From: Alphaproteobacteria bacterium PA2
GTDB taxonomy: Bacteria; Pseudomonadota; Alphaproteobacteria; Caulobacterales; Caulobacteraceae
DNA: 64,000 nucleotides
Assembly: GCA_002256425.1 (NCBI GenBank)
Contig: NKIZ01000001.1
Location: forward strand, 1,009,943 to 1,073,942
Direction: 5' to 3'
Positions 16,622-25,955 of the stretch are shown here, in pieces. The notes under the pieces were generated by a model that had not been told where the DNA came from, did no database searches, and saw only the letters and a program-made list of their open reading frames with translations. A program made the position numbers and the translations under genes. Positions within the stretch are counted from its first letter, which is position 1. Each line of letters starts with the position of its first letter.

Positions 16622-16730
16622 TCACGCCTGAACGTACATGCGGTAGTTGCTGCTGTGGAACCAACGTCCGCCATCCCACTTCGAGGAGCCTCGGTAACTC
16701 GCCTTGCGCCCAGGGATCAGACGGCGACTC
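16622..16730 (-). pseudogene. Possible remnant of a C-terminal coding segment
   Basis: On the minus strand a frame ending at the TGA at 16622-16624 reads like real protein over about 28 residues, rich in aromatic, Ser and Gly residues (it includes SSKWDGGRWFHSSNYRMY). It has no ATG or GTG start and upstream it runs through ordinary sequence into the end of the crotonase gene. I read it as a possible left-over 3' end of a lost gene in the transferred patch. The rest of the 16617-16775 gap shows nothing else. Confidence 0.3.
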
Positions 16731-16775
16731 CTGGACCTGGGTGACGCTCCTGATCGGACGGCCAAATCCCTCCCG

Positions 16776-17573
16776 CTATCGCCCCGTAAACACCGGCTCC
16801 CGCTTCTCCAGGAAGCTGCGAACCCCCTCCCGGTGATCCTCTGTGGCGAAGAGCTTGTAGATCACTTCGATCGCCCAGCCGCCCACCTCCCGCGGATCGC
16901 CATAGGCGGTCTTGCGCAGGCCTTCCTTCATATAGCGCAGGGCGAGGGGCGAGTTGACGGCGATGCGTCGGGCCATGGCCATGGCTGTCGGCATCAGATC
17001 ATCATGGGCCGTCACCTGGGTGACGAGGCCGATCCGCAGGGCCTCGGCGGCGTCTATGGCGTCGCCGGTGAAGAGCAGTTCCGCCGCCTTTGCCGGGCCG
17101 ACAATGGCCGGCAGGCGCAGCAGGCCGCCGACATCGCAGATCAGGGCGCGTTTGATGAAGAGTTCGGCGAAACGGGCCCGCTCTGACGCGATCCGGATGT
17201 CGGCATAGAGGGCCAGCTCCATGCCCCAGCCGACGGCGGCGCCGTTGACCGCCGCAATCACCGGCTTTTCGCATTCGAGGGCCGCCATGGCCGCCGGGGT
17301 CGGCGGCTGGCGCACGGCCGGCGGTCGCGGCCTGGCAGGCTCGCCGGTCATCATCTCCTTGACGTCCTCGCCCGAGCAGAAGGCCGGATCCGATCCGGTG
17401 ACCACGCAGCAGCGGACCTCTGGGTCCTGACTTGCGACGCGGAAGGCCCTCTCGATCTCGGCATAGGCCAGGGGATTGAGGGCGTTGCGCCGATCGGGGC
17501 GGTTCAGGGTGATGGTGGCGATATGGTCCGCCACTTCATAGAGCAGGGTCGAAAATTCAGGCGTCTGGGTCAT
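16776..17573 (-). CDS. Enoyl-CoA hydratase/isomerase-family (crotonase) protein
   Basis: The product is 265 residues from the ATG at 17573 (MTQTPEFSTLLYEV), with GGAG upstream; the longer frame to 17624 is not needed. ITLNRPDRRNALN, FCSGEDVKEM (oxyanion hole) and AAVNGAAVGWGMELALYADI are standard crotonase landmarks. The first hydratase Glu is kept (GMELAL). The segment FAELFIKRALICDVGG lacks the second hydratase Glu at the usual place and has an Asp before GG, a pattern seen in isomerase-type members such as PaaG. It acts on an acyl-CoA, but hydration cannot be assumed. No beta-oxidation partner genes are adjacent. Confidence 0.85.
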   Translation of the reverse strand: MTQTPEFSTLLYEVADHIATITLNRPDRRNALNPLAYAEIERAFRVASQDPEVRCCVVTGSDPAFCSGEDVKEMMTGEPARPRPPAVRQPPTPAAMAALECEKPVIAAVNGAAVGWGMELALYADIRIASERARFAELFIKRALICDVGGLLRLPAIVGPAKAAELLFTGDAIDAAEALRIGLVTQVTAHDDLMPTAMAMARRIAVNSPLALRYMKEGLRKTAYGDPREVGGWAIEVIYKLFATEDHREGVRSFLEKREPVFTGR

Positions 17574-17700
17574 CTGAGGCTCCGCTTCAGAGGCATGTTG
17601 GGCCAAGAAATCTGCTCCCGGCAATCATCTTGTTTGCCAGCCTGTTGGGGTGGGTCTATCCAAAACGCTCACGACCCATCCCGATCAGGATTTCAAGATC

Positions 17701-19113
17701 ATGCGCCTCCAACTGCTGGCCTCCGCTTCCATCCTTGCAGCCATGACCCTGGCGGGCGGCGCCAATGCCGAGCCGCGCCCGGACCAGCTGGCGTTCCGCG
17801 AGCTCTACAAGGAGATGGTGGAGACCAATACGACCCTGTCCGTCGGCAGCTGCACCCTGGCGGCAGAGAAGATGGCGGCGCGGCTCAAGGCCGCCGGCTA
17901 TGCCGACAGCGAGGTGGAAGTGATCGTGCCGCCAGAGCATCCAAAGTGGGGCGCCCTGATCGCCAATCTGAAAGGGTCGGACGCCAAGCTGAAGCCCATC
18001 ATGCTGCTGGCCCACCTTGATGTGGTCGAAGCCAATCGCGCCGACTGGGTCCGCGATCCCTTCACCCTGATCGAGGAGGGCGGCTATTTCTACGCCCGGG
18101 GTTCCAGCGACGATAAGGGCATGGCCGCGATCTTCACGGACTCCATGATCCGCTACAAGACCGAAGGCTTCAAACCCCGCCGCGGCCTCAAGCTGGCCCT
18201 GACCTGCGGCGAGGAAACCTCCGACACCTTTGACGGCGTCGAATGGCTATTGAAGCAACGTCCCGAGACCATGAGCGCCGAGTTCGCCCTCAATGAAGGC
18301 GCTGGCGGCCGTCTGAACGAGAAGGGCGAGCGCCAGTTCTTAGGCATTCAGGCCGGTGAGAAGGTCTATCAGGACTTCACCCTGGTCACGACCAATCCCG
18401 GTGGGCACTCCTCGCGCCCCATCAGGGACAATGCGATCTATCACCTGTCGGGCGTCATTTCCCGTCTGGGGGCCTATGACTTCCCCATCGCCATCAATGA
18501 GGCCACCCGCAATCACTTCGCCAAGATGGGCCCGATCGAGGGCGGCGAGAGCGGCGCGGCCATGAGCGCCGTCGCCAAGGACCCGACCGATGCTGCGGCC
18601 ATTGCAACCGTCGCCCGGGACGCCAGCCGCAATTCCATGATGCGCACCACCTGCGTGGCGACCATGGTCAATGCCGGACATGCGCCCAACGCCCTGCCGC
18701 AGCGGGCCCAGGCCAATGTGAACTGCCGGATCCTGCCTGGTGAAACCATCGAGTCGGTCCGCCAGCAACTGATCAAGGTCTTCGCCAATGACAAGGTCAG
18801 CGTCACCCCGGTGGGCGTGCCCAGCCCGGTCTCGCCGCCGCCGCCCCTGACCAGGACCATTGTCGCCCCCATTGAAAAGGTGTCGGCCAAGATGTGGCCC
18901 GGGGTGCCCCTGGTGCCCGCCATGTCCACCGGCGCGACCGACGGCCGCTTCACCAACGCCGCCGGAATCCCGACCTATGGCCTTTCCGGCATCTTCGGCG
19001 ATCCGGATGGCGGCGGGGTGCATGGCCTGAACGAGCGGATCCGGGTCCAGTCCCTCTATGAGGGCCGCGATTTCCTCCACGAGGTGGTGAAGATCTACGC
19101 GACGCAGAAGTAG
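17701..19113 (+). CDS. Secreted M20-family metallopeptidase
   Basis: The product is 470 residues from the ATG at 17701, which begins a good signal peptide (MRLQLLASASILAAMTLA ending near ANAE). The di-zinc site is visible in order: His and Asp in LLAHLDVVE, Asp in RGSSDDKGMAA, the catalytic and metal Glu pair in CGEETSD, Glu in ALNEGAGG, and a late His in GVHGLNER. A dimerisation (lid) domain with TTNPGGHSSRP lies in the middle. M20 enzymes cleave dipeptides, acyl-amino acids or carboxypeptidase substrates. Its periplasmic location suggests peptide scavenging. Confidence 0.9.
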   Translation: MRLQLLASASILAAMTLAGGANAEPRPDQLAFRELYKEMVETNTTLSVGSCTLAAEKMAARLKAAGYADSEVEVIVPPEHPKWGALIANLKGSDAKLKPIMLLAHLDVVEANRADWVRDPFTLIEEGGYFYARGSSDDKGMAAIFTDSMIRYKTEGFKPRRGLKLALTCGEETSDTFDGVEWLLKQRPETMSAEFALNEGAGGRLNEKGERQFLGIQAGEKVYQDFTLVTTNPGGHSSRPIRDNAIYHLSGVISRLGAYDFPIAINEATRNHFAKMGPIEGGESGAAMSAVAKDPTDAAAIATVARDASRNSMMRTTCVATMVNAGHAPNALPQRAQANVNCRILPGETIESVRQQLIKVFANDKVSVTPVGVPSPVSPPPPLTRTIVAPIEKVSAKMWPGVPLVPAMSTGATDGRFTNAAGIPTYGLSGIFGDPDGGGVHGLNERIRVQSLYEGRDFLHEVVKIYATQK

Positions 19114-19183
19114 GAAGCGGCCGCCCTTGCGGTCCTGAAGAAAGCTGGCATTCATCTTGCCAATTGAATCAGGCGGGGCGGAC

Positions 19184-21424
19184 ATGACCAAAGGCGCGGC
19201 GAAGATCGGCAGGACCCTCGCGGACTCCACCCCCTACTGGCCTGAGCCTGTCCGGGCACCCAAGGGTGCGCCGAACATTCTGGTGGTCCTGTTTGACGAT
19301 GTCGGGTTTTCGGATTTCGGCTGTTATGGCTCGCCGATCCGGACCCCAACCATCGACGCCCTGGCTGCAGACGGTCTGCGCTATACCAGCTTCCACACCA
19401 CGGCCATGTGCTCGACCACCCGAGCGGCCCTGCTGACCGGCCGCAACCACCATTCGGTGGGCATGGGCTGTCTGGCCAATTTCGACAGCGGCTTTCCCGG
19501 CTATCGCGGCAAGCTGTCCCGGGAGGCCGGGACCCTTCCGGAAATGCTCAAGCCGCATGGCTATCGCAGTTATATGGTCGGCAAGTGGCATGCGACGCCC
19601 CTGACCGAATCCGGACCTACCGGACCCTTCGACGGCTGGCCCCTGGGGCGCGGTTTTGACCGGTTCTACGGCTTCATGGACGCCGAGACCGACCAGTACG
19701 CCCCGGAGCTGGTGCGGGACAATACGCCCATCAACCCGCCGGGCGGCTATGGCGACGGCTATCACCTGACCGCCGATCTGGTGGACCAGTCCATCCGCTT
19801 CATCGCCGACCATACGGCCGATGCGCCCCATACGCCCTGGCTGCTCTGGCTGGCCCTGGGCGCCTGCCACGCCCCGCACCAGGCGCCCAAGGACCTGATC
19901 CACAGCTATGATGCTGTCTTCGCAAAGGGCTGGGACGCTGAGCGCGAGGCGCGGCTCGCCCGTCAGAAGGCCTTGGGCATTGTCCCGCCGGAAACCGTCC
20001 TGCCGCCGCGCAATGACGGCGTCCGCAGCTGGGATGAATACTCCCCCGATGAGCAGAGGCTCTTCACCCGTCTGCAGAGCGCCTATGCCGGCATGCTCGA
20101 CCATGCCGACCAGCACATTGCCCGCCTGATCGACTTCCTCGACAGGGCCGACATCCGCGACGACACCCTGATCCTGATCCTGTCAGACAATGGCGCCAGT
20201 CAGGAGGGCGGTCCCCTGGGCATGGTCAACGCCATGGGGCCTTACAATATGAAGGCCGAGCCCATGGCTGAGAAGCTGGCGCGGATCGACGACATTGGCG
20301 GGCCAGACACCCATTCCAACTTCCCGCAGGGCTGGGCCATGGCCTCGAATACGCCCCTGCGCCGCTACAAGCAGAACACCCACGGCGGCGGCATCCGCGA
20401 CCCCCTGGTGATCTCGTGGCGCAACGGGATCAAGGCCCGGGGCGAGCTGCGCCACGCCTTCGCCCACGCCACCGACTTCACCCCGACCATTCTCGACATT
20501 CTGGGTCTGGACATTCCCCAGAGCATTGGGGGCGTCCCGCAGATGCCGTTGGAGGGGCAGAGCTTCAAGGCGTCCTTCACCGACCCGGCGGCCAGCCACA
20601 GGACCCGGCCCCAGTACTTCGAAATGTTCGGCCATCGCGGCCTCTGGAAGGATGGCTGGAAAGCCGTGTCCTTCCACCCGCCGGGCCTGCCTTTCGACAA
20701 GGATGTCTGGGAACTCTACCACCTCGACGCCGACTTCTCGGAGGTCGAGAATCTGGCCGAGACCCGCAAGGACAAGCTGGATGAACTGGTGGCGGCCTGG
20801 TGGTCCGAGGCCGAGCGCTGCAATGTCCTGCCCCTGGACGACCGGTTCGGGCCCCGCTTCGCCGAGAACGCCCTGCGTTATCATGGCGACCGCAAACGCT
20901 TCGTCTTCCACAAGGGCATGGGCCACCTGCCCACTGATGTCGCCCCCGATGTCCGCAGCCGGTCCTACCGCATCGAGGCCGAGGCCTTCGTGCCGCCGGA
21001 AGGGGCTGAGGGCGTCCTGCTGTCCCATGGCGACGCCACCTGCGGCTACAGCTTCTACCTCCAGGATGGACGGCTGAACTATACGATCAATGTAGGCGGC
21101 GCCCTGGTGACGGCGACCTCTGAGGCGCCGGTTCCGGCCGGCCATCACCGACTGTCAGTGGGTGTCCGTCAGGACAGTGATGGTCGCAGCTTCACCCTGG
21201 CCGTCGACGGGAAGAAGGCCGGTGAGGTCCGCACCCATCTGGGCTTCGCCAACTTCATCTCCTGGTCGGGCCTGGACATTGGTCTGGACCGCGGCAGTCC
21301 GGTCGCCGGATACGAGGCGCCCTTCGTCTTCACCGGTAAGCTGTCGCGGGTCGTGGTCACCATGGATGATGACCAGGTGCTCGATGGCGAGGGCATAGGC
21401 GCGGCGGAAATGGCCCGTCAGTAG
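19184..21424 (+). CDS. Arylsulfatase-family protein with unusual active-site motif
   Basis: The product is 746 residues from the ATG at 19184. The type I sulfatase fold is clear: NILVVLFDDVGFSDFG (metal-binding Asp38-Asp39), MCSTTRAALLTGRNHHSVG around Cys76, MVGKWH near 130, and LILSDNGASQEGG further on. Sulfatases convert the active-site Cys to formylglycine, normally in C-x-P/A-x-R; here the sequence is CSTTR, with Thr at the Pro/Ala position. The C-terminal ~170 residues look like a beta-rich, LamG-like accessory domain. No signal peptide is visible, so it may be cytoplasmic. No sulfatase-maturing enzyme lies in the window. Confidence 0.88.
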   Translation: MTKGAAKIGRTLADSTPYWPEPVRAPKGAPNILVVLFDDVGFSDFGCYGSPIRTPTIDALAADGLRYTSFHTTAMCSTTRAALLTGRNHHSVGMGCLANFDSGFPGYRGKLSREAGTLPEMLKPHGYRSYMVGKWHATPLTESGPTGPFDGWPLGRGFDRFYGFMDAETDQYAPELVRDNTPINPPGGYGDGYHLTADLVDQSIRFIADHTADAPHTPWLLWLALGACHAPHQAPKDLIHSYDAVFAKGWDAEREARLARQKALGIVPPETVLPPRNDGVRSWDEYSPDEQRLFTRLQSAYAGMLDHADQHIARLIDFLDRADIRDDTLILILSDNGASQEGGPLGMVNAMGPYNMKAEPMAEKLARIDDIGGPDTHSNFPQGWAMASNTPLRRYKQNTHGGGIRDPLVISWRNGIKARGELRHAFAHATDFTPTILDILGLDIPQSIGGVPQMPLEGQSFKASFTDPAASHRTRPQYFEMFGHRGLWKDGWKAVSFHPPGLPFDKDVWELYHLDADFSEVENLAETRKDKLDELVAAWWSEAERCNVLPLDDRFGPRFAENALRYHGDRKRFVFHKGMGHLPTDVAPDVRSRSYRIEAEAFVPPEGAEGVLLSHGDATCGYSFYLQDGRLNYTINVGGALVTATSEAPVPAGHHRLSVGVRQDSDGRSFTLAVDGKKAGEVRTHLGFANFISWSGLDIGLDRGSPVAGYEAPFVFTGKLSRVVVTMDDDQVLDGEGIGAAEMARQ

Positions 21425-21464
21425 TGTCCCCGATCTGATCGGGAACAAGTTCTGCTCGGCGAGG

Positions 21465-21490
21465 CTTGTGTGGCGTAGGAGCCACACTAC
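21465..21490 (+). promoter_or_regulatory. Candidate heat-shock promoter and hairpin of clpB
   Basis: CTTGTGT at 21465-21471 and CCACACTAC at 21482-21490 sit 66-91 bases before the clpB ATG and loosely resemble the -35 (CTTGAA) and -10 (CCCCAT) elements of sigma-32 promoters. Overlapping them is a perfect 7-bp inverted repeat, GTGTGGC and GCCACAC, with a 6-base loop (21468-21487). The assignment is tentative; spacing and -10 match are imperfect. Confidence 0.35.
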
Positions 21491-21555
21491 ATCGGGGTGA
21501 CGGGGATTGCGCTTTCTCAAGGCGATCTTCGAACTTCCGCCTTACGAGGGGACTC

Positions 21556-24138
21556 ATGAATATCGATCTCTATTCCGACCGCGCCAAACAGGCGGTCCAG
21601 TCGGCCCAGAGCCTTGCCCTGGCCCGTCGTCACCAACAACTGGCGCCTGAACACCTGCTCAAGGTCCTGCTTGAGGAAAAGGACGGCCTCAGCCGCACCC
21701 TGATCCAGAGCGCCGGCGGACGTCCCGCCGAGGCTGACGCCGCCGTTGACGTCCTGCTGGGCAAGCGCCCCAAGGTGGAGGGCGGCTCTGGCCAGCTCTA
21801 CATGTCCGGCGAAGTAGCCCGGATTTTCGCCGAGGCCGAGAGCGGCGCCAAGGATGCCGGCGACGCCTTTGTCACCACCGAACGCCTGCTGATCGCGACG
21901 GCCAGGGAAGGCGGCGATGTCGCCAAACTGCTGAAGGACGCGGGCGTCACCGCCGAAGGTCTGGAAGAGGCCGCAAAGGCTGTGCGCAAGGGCAAGACGG
22001 CAGACACCGCCAATGCCGAAGAGGGCTATGATGCGCTCAAGCGCTATGCCCGAGACCTGACCCAGGCGGCCAGGGACGGCAAGCTCGACCCTGTCATCGG
22101 CCGGGATGAGGAAATCCGCCGGACCATCCAGGTCCTCAGCCGTCGGACCAAGAACAATCCCGTCCTGATCGGTGAACCCGGTGTCGGCAAGACGGCGATC
22201 GTCGAGGGCCTGGCCCTGCGCATCGTCAATGGCGACGTGCCTGAAAGTCTGAAGGACAAGCAGCTCCAGGCCCTGGACATGGGCTCGCTGATCGCCGGCG
22301 CCAAGTATCGCGGAGAGTTCGAAGAGCGGCTGAAGGCCGTGCTGAACGAGGTCACCCAGGCCGAGGGCTCGATCATCCTGTTCATCGACGAGATGCACAC
22401 CCTGGTGGGCGCGGGCAAGACCGAGGGGGCGATGGACGCCTCCAACCTGCTGAAACCCGCTCTGGCCCGTGGAGAGCTGCACTGCGTTGGCGCGACCACC
22501 CTGGAAGAGTACCGCAAGCACGTGGAGAAGGACGCGGCCCTGGCCCGTCGCTTCCAGCCCGTGTTTGTCAGTGAGCCCACCGTCGAGGACACGGTGTCGA
22601 TCCTGCGTGGCCTGAAAGAGAAATACGAGGTGCACCACGGGGTGCGTATTCTCGACAGCGCCATTGTCGCCGCCGCCACCCTGTCGAACCGCTACATCGC
22701 CGACCGCTTCCTGCCCGACAAGGCCATCGACCTGATCGACGAGGCCGGCAGCCGGGTGCGCATGGCCGTGGATTCCAAGCCCGAGGAGCTGGACGAAATC
22801 GACCGGCGGGTCGTCCAGCTGAAGATCGAGCGCGAAGCCCTGACCCGGGAAAGCGACGCCGCCTCGAAGCAGAGGCTGGAAAAGCTGGAGGACGAACTGG
22901 CCGACCTTGAGGCCCAGTCCGAGGACATGACGGTCCGCTGGAAGGCGGAGAAGGACAAGGTCTCTTCCGCCGCCCAGGTACGCGAAGCCATTGACCGCCT
23001 GCGCGCCGAACTGGTGGCCGCCCAGCGCCGTGGGGACCTGCAGCGGGCCTCAGAGATCGCCTATGGCGAAATCCCGCCGCTGGAGAAGCAGCTGGCTGAC
23101 GCCGAAGCCAAGGCGGCCGAGGACCAGGTCAGCCCTGAAGTGGTCGACGCCGAGCAGATCGCCGCGGTGGTCTCCCGCTGGACCGGCATTCCGGTGGACA
23201 AGATGCTGGAAAGCGAGCGGGAAAAGCTGCTGGCCATGGAGGACGCCCTGCGCGGTCGCGTGGTGGGCCAGGAAGAGGCCCTTGTCGCCGTCTCCGACGC
23301 GGTTCGCCGCGCCCGGGCTGGCCTGCAGGATCCCAACCGGCCCATCGGCTCCTTCCTGTTCCTGGGCCCGACCGGTGTCGGCAAGACCGAGCTGACCAAG
23401 GCCCTGGCGGCCTTCATGTTTGACGACGAGGCCGCAATCACCCGGCTGGACATGAGCGAGTACATAGAGAAGCACTCGGTCAGCCGCATGATCGGGGCCC
23501 CCCCTGGCTATGTGGGCTATGACGAGGGCGGCGCCCTGACCGAAGCGGTTCGGCGCAGGCCCTATCAGGTGGTCCTGTTCGACGAGGTCGAGAAGGCTCA
23601 CCCTGATGTGTTCAATGTCCTGCTCCAGGTGCTGGATGACGGCCGCCTGACCGACGGTCAGGGTCGGACTGTCGACTTCCGCAATACCCTGCTGATCATG
23701 ACCTCGAACCTTGGGTCAGAGTTCCTGGCCAGCCAGGCCGATGGCGATGATGTGGAAGAGGTGCGCGGCGAGGTCATGGACGTGGTCCGTCGCCACTTCC
23801 GCCCGGAATTCCTGAACCGGGTGGATGAGATCATCCTCTTCAAGCGTCTGGGCCGGTCCGAAATGGACAATATCGTCGGCATCCAGCTGCAGCGGGTGGA
23901 GAAGATGCTGGCTGACCGCCGCATGGCGATCAGCCTGGATCCCGCCGCCCGCCATTGGCTGGCGGAGCGGGGTTACGACCCGGTCTATGGCGCAAGGCCG
24001 CTGAAGCGGGTGATCCAGAAGGAGCTGGTGGACCCCATCGCCAGGAAGCTTCTGGCCGGCGACCTGATGGACGGGTCGGTGATTGAGGTGTCAGCCGGCG
24101 CGGGTGGCCTGGAAATCGGCAAGGCCCTGGTTCACTAG
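21556..24138 (+). CDS. clpB: ATP-dependent protein disaggregase ClpB
   Basis: The product is 860 residues from the ATG at 21556 ([18 protein letters not shown]), with GAGGGG upstream; the frame runs back to 21466 but without ClpB-like sequence. Domain order is standard: Clp N-terminal repeats (1-~145), first AAA+ module with GEPGVGKT, a coiled-coil middle domain (~400-520), second AAA+ module with GPTGVGKT and [12 protein letters not shown], and the C-terminal D2-small domain. ClpB works with DnaK to pull apart heat-induced aggregates. It stands alone as a heat-shock gene. Confidence 0.98.
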   Translation: MNIDLYSDRAKQAVQSAQSLALARRHQQLAPEHLLKVLLEEKDGLSRTLIQSAGGRPAEADAAVDVLLGKRPKVEGGSGQLYMSGEVARIFAEAESGAKDAGDAFVTTERLLIATAREGGDVAKLLKDAGVTAEGLEEAAKAVRKGKTADTANAEEGYDALKRYARDLTQAARDGKLDPVIGRDEEIRRTIQVLSRRTKNNPVLIGEPGVGKTAIVEGLALRIVNGDVPESLKDKQLQALDMGSLIAGAKYRGEFEERLKAVLNEVTQAEGSIILFIDEMHTLVGAGKTEGAMDASNLLKPALARGELHCVGATTLEEYRKHVEKDAALARRFQPVFVSEPTVEDTVSILRGLKEKYEVHHGVRILDSAIVAAATLSNRYIADRFLPDKAIDLIDEAGSRVRMAVDSKPEELDEIDRRVVQLKIEREALTRESDAASKQRLEKLEDELADLEAQSEDMTVRWKAEKDKVSSAAQVREAIDRLRAELVAAQRRGDLQRASEIAYGEIPPLEKQLADAEAKAAEDQVSPEVVDAEQIAAVVSRWTGIPVDKMLESEREKLLAMEDALRGRVVGQEEALVAVSDAVRRARAGLQDPNRPIGSFLFLGPTGVGKTELTKALAAFMFDDEAAITRLDMSEYIEKHSVSRMIGAPPGYVGYDEGGALTEAVRRRPYQVVLFDEVEKAHPDVFNVLLQVLDDGRLTDGQGRTVDFRNTLLIMTSNLGSEFLASQADGDDVEEVRGEVMDVVRRHFRPEFLNRVDEIILFKRLGRSEMDNIVGIQLQRVEKMLADRRMAISLDPAARHWLAERGYDPVYGARPLKRVIQKELVDPIARKLLAGDLMDGSVIEVSAGAGGLEIGKALVH

Positions 24139-24148
24139 GAATGCAAAA

Positions 24149-24171
24149 GGGGGCGGGCCGGTCCCGCCCCT
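24149..24171 (-). terminator. GC hairpin between convergent clpB and lipoprotein genes
   Basis: An 8-bp stem (24150-24157 with 24163-24170) with a 5-base loop is followed on the minus strand by CTTTTG, so it best serves the lipoprotein gene. It could also stop clpB transcripts, without a T tract in that direction. Confidence 0.7.
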
Positions 24172-24176
24172 GAATC

Positions 24177-24722
24177 CTACAGTTCGACCAGAACGATCCG
24201 TCCGCCGCGGACCTCTACCCGCTTCATGATGGCCATGTCGGTTCCCTTGCCGCCCAGGGGCTTGGCCACCAGGATCACGAACCAGGCGCCATTGGGCAGG
24301 TTGGAGAATGAGAACCGGTCGGCGCCATCACAGGTCGAGCGGCGTATGAAGGCGGAATAGTCGCCGCTGGGCGCCGTCGGCGTGCGGGCGCGAACCTGAT
24401 CCACCGGCAAGGCCGAAGCCACGGGCGAATTATAGAGGATGGTCATCCTGCGGCGGGACCACAGGGTTTCCGGGGTCAGGATGACGCCAGCGCCCTTGCA
24501 GGTATACTTCACGCCCGCTGCGCTGAACCCCACATGGCCATCTATTCCGCCCTTGCCGACGGCTGTTGACCAGGCGAAATCCTGGGCCCGGAAGACTTCC
24601 GCCGATGGCGGTGCGCTGGCCGGATCGCGGCCTGGCGGTTGCGGGCCGAGGGTCGGTCCTGCAGCGCAGGCGGACAGCGCCAGAAGGGCGCCGGTGATCA
24701 GGAGATGGCGAAGTTTCATCAT
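24177..24722 (-). CDS. Putative lipoprotein, unknown function
   Basis: The product is 181 residues when started at the ATG at 24722, directly followed by a second ATG. A hydrophobic signal (LRHLLITGALLALSAC) ends in the lipobox LSAC, so the protein should be lipidated and membrane-attached. The mature part contains a Pro-rich linker, two cysteines that might pair (KYTCKGAG and RSTCDGAD) and a predicted beta-rich body. I do not recognise a named family. It lies 49 bases downstream of arfB on the same strand. Confidence 0.72.
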   Translation of the reverse strand: MMKLRHLLITGALLALSACAAGPTLGPQPPGRDPASAPPSAEVFRAQDFAWSTAVGKGGIDGHVGFSAAGVKYTCKGAGVILTPETLWSRRRMTILYNSPVASALPVDQVRARTPTAPSGDYSAFIRRSTCDGADRFSFSNLPNGAWFVILVAKPLGGKGTDMAIMKRVEVRGGRIVLVEL

Positions 24723-24771
24723 GCGCACAGAATAGGCGCCGACTGCCTCATCCGCCAAGCCTTCGTTAAGG

Positions 24772-25197
24772 TTAGTCGTCGCCCCTGACCTTGCCGCGGA
24801 GGGCCTTGACCCCGCCGCGCTTGACCTTGCCTTCCAGCCTGCGGGTCTTGGAGGCCAGGGTCGGGCGGGTTCGTTTTCGGGGTGGCGGCGGTGGTTCGGC
24901 CGCCTTGCGGATCAGTTCCAGCAGGCGATCCAGGGCGTCGGCGCGATTCCGTTCCTGGGTCCTGTGGGTCATGGCGACGAGGACCAGGATTCCGTCCTGG
25001 GTCAGTCTGCGGCCCGCCAGTTTCATGAGGCGGATGGCGACATCATTGGGCAGGGACGGGGACCGCCGGACGTCAAACCGAAGCTCGACCGCTGTCGACA
25101 CCTTGTTGACGTTCTGACCGCCGGGGCCAGCAGCACGTATGAACCGCTCGCTGATCTCGTCGTCTGCCAGGACAATGCCGGGAGTAACCTCGATCAT
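24772..25197 (-). CDS. arfB: Alternative ribosome-rescue factor (peptidyl-tRNA hydrolase ArfB)
   Basis: The 141-residue protein has the release-factor GGQ motif at residues 26-28 (RAAGPGGQNVNKVSTAVELRF) and a long, strongly basic C-terminal tail (KTRRLEGKVKRGGVKALRGK). There is no codon-recognition domain. This is the ArfB/YaeJ architecture: the tail inserts in the empty mRNA channel of a stalled ribosome and the GGQ domain hydrolyses the peptidyl-tRNA. ArfB backs up tmRNA trans-translation. Its length and tail are normal for the family. Confidence 0.95.
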   Translation of the reverse strand: MIEVTPGIVLADDEISERFIRAAGPGGQNVNKVSTAVELRFDVRRSPSLPNDVAIRLMKLAGRRLTQDGILVLVAMTHRTQERNRADALDRLLELIRKAAEPPPPPRKRTRPTLASKTRRLEGKVKRGGVKALRGKVRGDD

Positions 25198-25258
25198 GGA
25201 CGACGCGGGGGCCTGAACTGCAATCGCGCCGTGAGTGTGACGCGGCCGGAGTCTCCGC

Positions 25259-25810
25259 CTATTTGGTTTCGGTGTCGAGTTTCCCGAACCGGGCCTCGAA
25301 CTCGCCGATCAGTCCCTTTGCCAGCAGGCTCGCCTGATCCACCCAGGCATCCCGGTCGATGCGGCCCCGGAAGGCGCCGAGATGATCGTCTACCCGGGCG
25401 ATTTCCGCCTCACCCCAGGCCGCGATCTGGTCGAACCGCACAACACCGATATCGTTCAGGACAGCGTTCAACTTGGGGCCAATGCCCTTGATCTGCAGCA
25501 AGTCGTCGGCAGCGCCGACCGCAGCAGGGATGCCGATAGCGGTAAGCCTGGGCGCTTTCGGCTGGGGGCTCTCGACCAGCGGCGCCGCGGCTACGGGCGC
25601 GACCTCAACGGCCTTGGGAGTTTGCGCCGGCGCCGATGGTGGGGCAGACGCAAAGGCCTGTGGCGCTGCCGAATGGGATTCAGGAACGGGAGTCGACGCG
25701 TTGATTTCCGGGGCCTTCGGCTTCTGTGCCCAGACCCACCAGCCCGTGACCAACCCGATCAGGAAGGGGAGGGTGAGCCAGAACAGGCCACCGATTGTGC
25801 AGTTCCACAT
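25259..25810 (-). CDS. Membrane-anchored helix-hairpin-helix protein
   Basis: The 183-residue product has an N-terminal membrane helix (IGGLFWLTLPFLIGLVTGWWVW), a Pro/Ala-rich linker (about 35-95), and a C-terminal helix-hairpin-helix segment around DDLLQIKGIGPKLNAVLNDIG. The LxxIKGIGPK pattern is like the domain found at the C-terminus of some NuoE subunits and in DUF4332-type proteins. HhH motifs usually bind DNA or mediate protein contacts; the function here is unknown. It is the last gene of a three-gene run with two micro-proteins upstream. Confidence 0.75.
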   Translation of the reverse strand: MWNCTIGGLFWLTLPFLIGLVTGWWVWAQKPKAPEINASTPVPESHSAAPQAFASAPPSAPAQTPKAVEVAPVAAAPLVESPQPKAPRLTAIGIPAAVGAADDLLQIKGIGPKLNAVLNDIGVVRFDQIAAWGEAEIARVDDHLGAFRGRIDRDAWVDQASLLAKGLIGEFEARFGKLDTETK

Positions 25811-25829
25811 GGCAGGATTTCCTATCGGC

Positions 25830-25937
25830 TCAGTCTCTGCCAGCCCGGCCCCAGCCCCAGGCCAGCCAGGCGATCAGCAGCCCGGCGCCAAAGGCGAAAA
25901 GGGAAGGAATGAAGGAGGTCAGGAATGAGGTGAACAT
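25830..25937 (-). CDS. 35-residue membrane micro-protein
   Basis: A short frame from the ATG at 25937 to a TGA at 25830 encodes one hydrophobic helix (FLTSFIPSLFAFGAGLLIAW) ending with a Trp/Gly-rich, basic tail (WGWGRAGRD). AGGAA lies about nine bases upstream of the ATG. It sits 19 bases before the HhH gene and 18 bases after the 51-residue gene, on the same strand. The spacing, ribosome site and clean membrane-helix composition make it likely to be real. No family is recognised. Confidence 0.6.
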   Translation of the reverse strand: MFTSFLTSFIPSLFAFGAGLLIAWLAWGWGRAGRD

Positions 25938-25955
25938 CGAGAAGGTTCCTGAGGA

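Noticed and set aside
21427..21446. CCCGATC/GATCGGG palindrome after the sulfatase gene as a terminator
   Set aside because: The arms leave almost no loop and there is no T tract, so a hairpin terminator is unlikely.
24717..25197. arfB and the lipoprotein gene as one functional unit
   Set aside because: They share a strand and are close, but roles (ribosome rescue, envelope lipoprotein) do not connect; chance adjacency is enough.
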